A stretch of 64,000 nt of DNA from Pedobacter sp. Leaf194 (GTDB taxonomy: Bacteria; Bacteroidota; Bacteroidia; Sphingobacteriales; Sphingobacteriaceae). Each line of letters opens with the position of its first letter. Within the stretch, counting starts at the first letter, position 1. Of the stretch, positions 63,312 to 64,000 are shown piece by piece. The notes beneath the pieces are model-generated. The model made no database searches, was not told the origin of the DNA, and saw nothing but the letters and a program-made list of their open reading frames with translations. A program made the position numbers and the translations under genes. The DNA lies in NCBI RefSeq assembly GCF_001423945.1, contig NZ_LMPU01000009.1, forward strand, positions 744,416-808,415, in the 5' to 3' direction.

Positions 63312-64000
63312 TTATGCTATCGAACAAGCCGCACCGATCAATGCTGCAGATTCTCCAAAGGTTGAGATATAGACCGGGACAAGAACTGACCTGGTGCTGA
63401 GGTATGATTGAAGCTGAGGCAAAAACAGTGAGGACGCTTTTGAAATGTTTCCGCCAAGAACGATGCAGTCAAAATTTTCCTTTTTGTAAATCTTACTCAG
63501 AAAAATCCCGAAATTCATACTAAACTCATCAAATAATTCAAGTAAAGAATTTCCGGAGTCCGCTTCCTCAATTAAGTGTTTCACATTTGGCACCTGAAGT
63601 CCTGAGTATTGAGCGTGTTTGGACACGAACCACCTGGAGGAAAAAAAGTGTTCACAAATACTGCCCATAAAAGGATATTGCCAGTAATCTGCATCTGTTG
63701 CTGTGCCCTTGATGCCCCATGCCGAACCGAATCCTGTGCCGAGGGTAAAACCGATGACTTTATCGTACTTAGAAGCGCTTCCATGCTTGAGTTCGCCCTG
63801 CAGAAAACATCCGGCGTCATTAATAAACCGGATTTCCGCAACATCCCCAGCCAGTTCCATTAACATAAGCCTGCGAACATCGTGGCCATAAAGGGCATCA
63901 TATTTATCCATGTTTTTCATATAGGATATGCCTTTTTGATAATCAAATGGTCCGGGCATGGCTATTGCAATCTTTCCGGAGTTTGATGCGGATTTTAAGC
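63312..64000 (-). CDS. ROK family protein (sugar kinase-like), N-terminus beyond window
   Basis: About 229 C-terminal residues are visible; the frame is open to the right edge, so the start lies outside (an internal ATG at 63959 is not the real start, as the preceding residues KIAIA fit the family). FTLGTGFGSAWG is the ROK phosphate-binding loop, and FGESAALIGAA the typical end. The ROK zinc motif CxCGxxGCxE is not found where expected (GSICEHFFSSRWF instead), as in divergent members. Likely phosphorylates a hexose or amino sugar brought in by the SusCD/AmpG-like system; the catalytic Asp region (xxNDAG: FINDAGCF) is present. Confidence 0.8.
   Translation of the reverse strand, partial: LKSASNSGKIAIAMPGPFDYQKGISYMKNMDKYDALYGHDVRRLMLMELAGDVAEIRFINDAGCFLQGELKHGSASKYDKVIGFTLGTGFGSAWGIKGTATDADYWQYPFMGSICEHFFSSRWFVSKHAQYSGLQVPNVKHLIEEADSGNSLLELFDEFSMNFGIFLSKIYKKENFDCIVLGGNISKASSLFLPQLQSYLSTRSVLVPVYISTFGESAALIGAACSIA

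Overview
The window looks like a chromosomal piece of a Bacteroidota member, most likely Sphingobacteriaceae (Pedobacter/Mucilaginibacter type). The basis is two SusC/SusD pairs, FCD-type GntR control of a sugar locus, promoter-like boxes of the TTTG-N17-TAnnTTTG type, weak Shine-Dalgarno sequences and family-level resemblance of most proteins. This is inference from gene content; no rRNA or other marker gene is present.

Layout. (a) 1-3.0 kb, minus strand: copper-handling pair (multicopper oxidase, then a P-type ATPase cut by the window edge). (b) 3.7-5.4 kb: GMC oxidoreductase. (c) 5.4-14 kb: AT-rich, patchy region with insertion-sequence end remnants, a degraded tRNA-Cys-like sequence, an SDR gene, a small operon (PhyH dioxygenase, small ORF, CDP-alcohol phosphatidyltransferase, GtrA protein, frameshifted DUF4833 gene) that starts with a 26-residue leader peptide ending in four cysteines, a fatty-acid desaturase remnant, an intact hipBA pair with palindromic operators, and a multiply frameshifted metallophosphoesterase. 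(d) 14-31 kb: mostly single oxidoreductases and hydrolases (methyltransferase with signal peptide, DJ-1/PfpI, two medium-chain reductases, aldo/keto reductase with AraC regulator, UvrA2-type ABC ATPase, MpaB-like oxygenase, Crp-type regulator, epoxide-hydrolase-like enzyme, NmrA reductase, LLM flavoprotein). (e) 31-36 kb: TPR protein and a large multi-PAS protein with a phospho-acceptor His domain but no ATPase domain, overlapping a single-domain response regulator.

(f) 36.5-50.4 kb: a sialic-acid utilisation locus. Reading along the minus strand: GntR regulator, sialidase, SusC, SusD, PhyH dioxygenase, second DHDPS/NAL-family lyase, N-acetylneuraminate lyase, kelch mutarotase, MFS transporter, NHL propeller protein; a secreted esterase diverges from the regulator. 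Five copies of the palindrome ATGTA(C/G)TACAT sit in front of the regulator/esterase, the sialidase and susC, so the regulon can be read from the sequence. No ManNAc epimerase or kinase is present in the locus, while a PhyH oxygenase and a second aldolase-family enzyme are, which makes the pathway unusual.

(g) 51-56 kb: five tightly overlapping glycosyltransferase genes, three of them tandem paralogues. (h) 56-64 kb, minus strand: ROK-family protein (cut by the window edge), SusC, SusD and an AmpG-like MFS transporter, a second glycan/amino-sugar uptake unit.

Most notable: the poly-Cys leader peptide at 7771-7851, the self-contained GntR operator set with the atypical sialic-acid gene content, the kinase-less His-domain protein, and two short repeat arrays at 13.8-14.0 kb and 24.26-24.38 kb that no gene explains.
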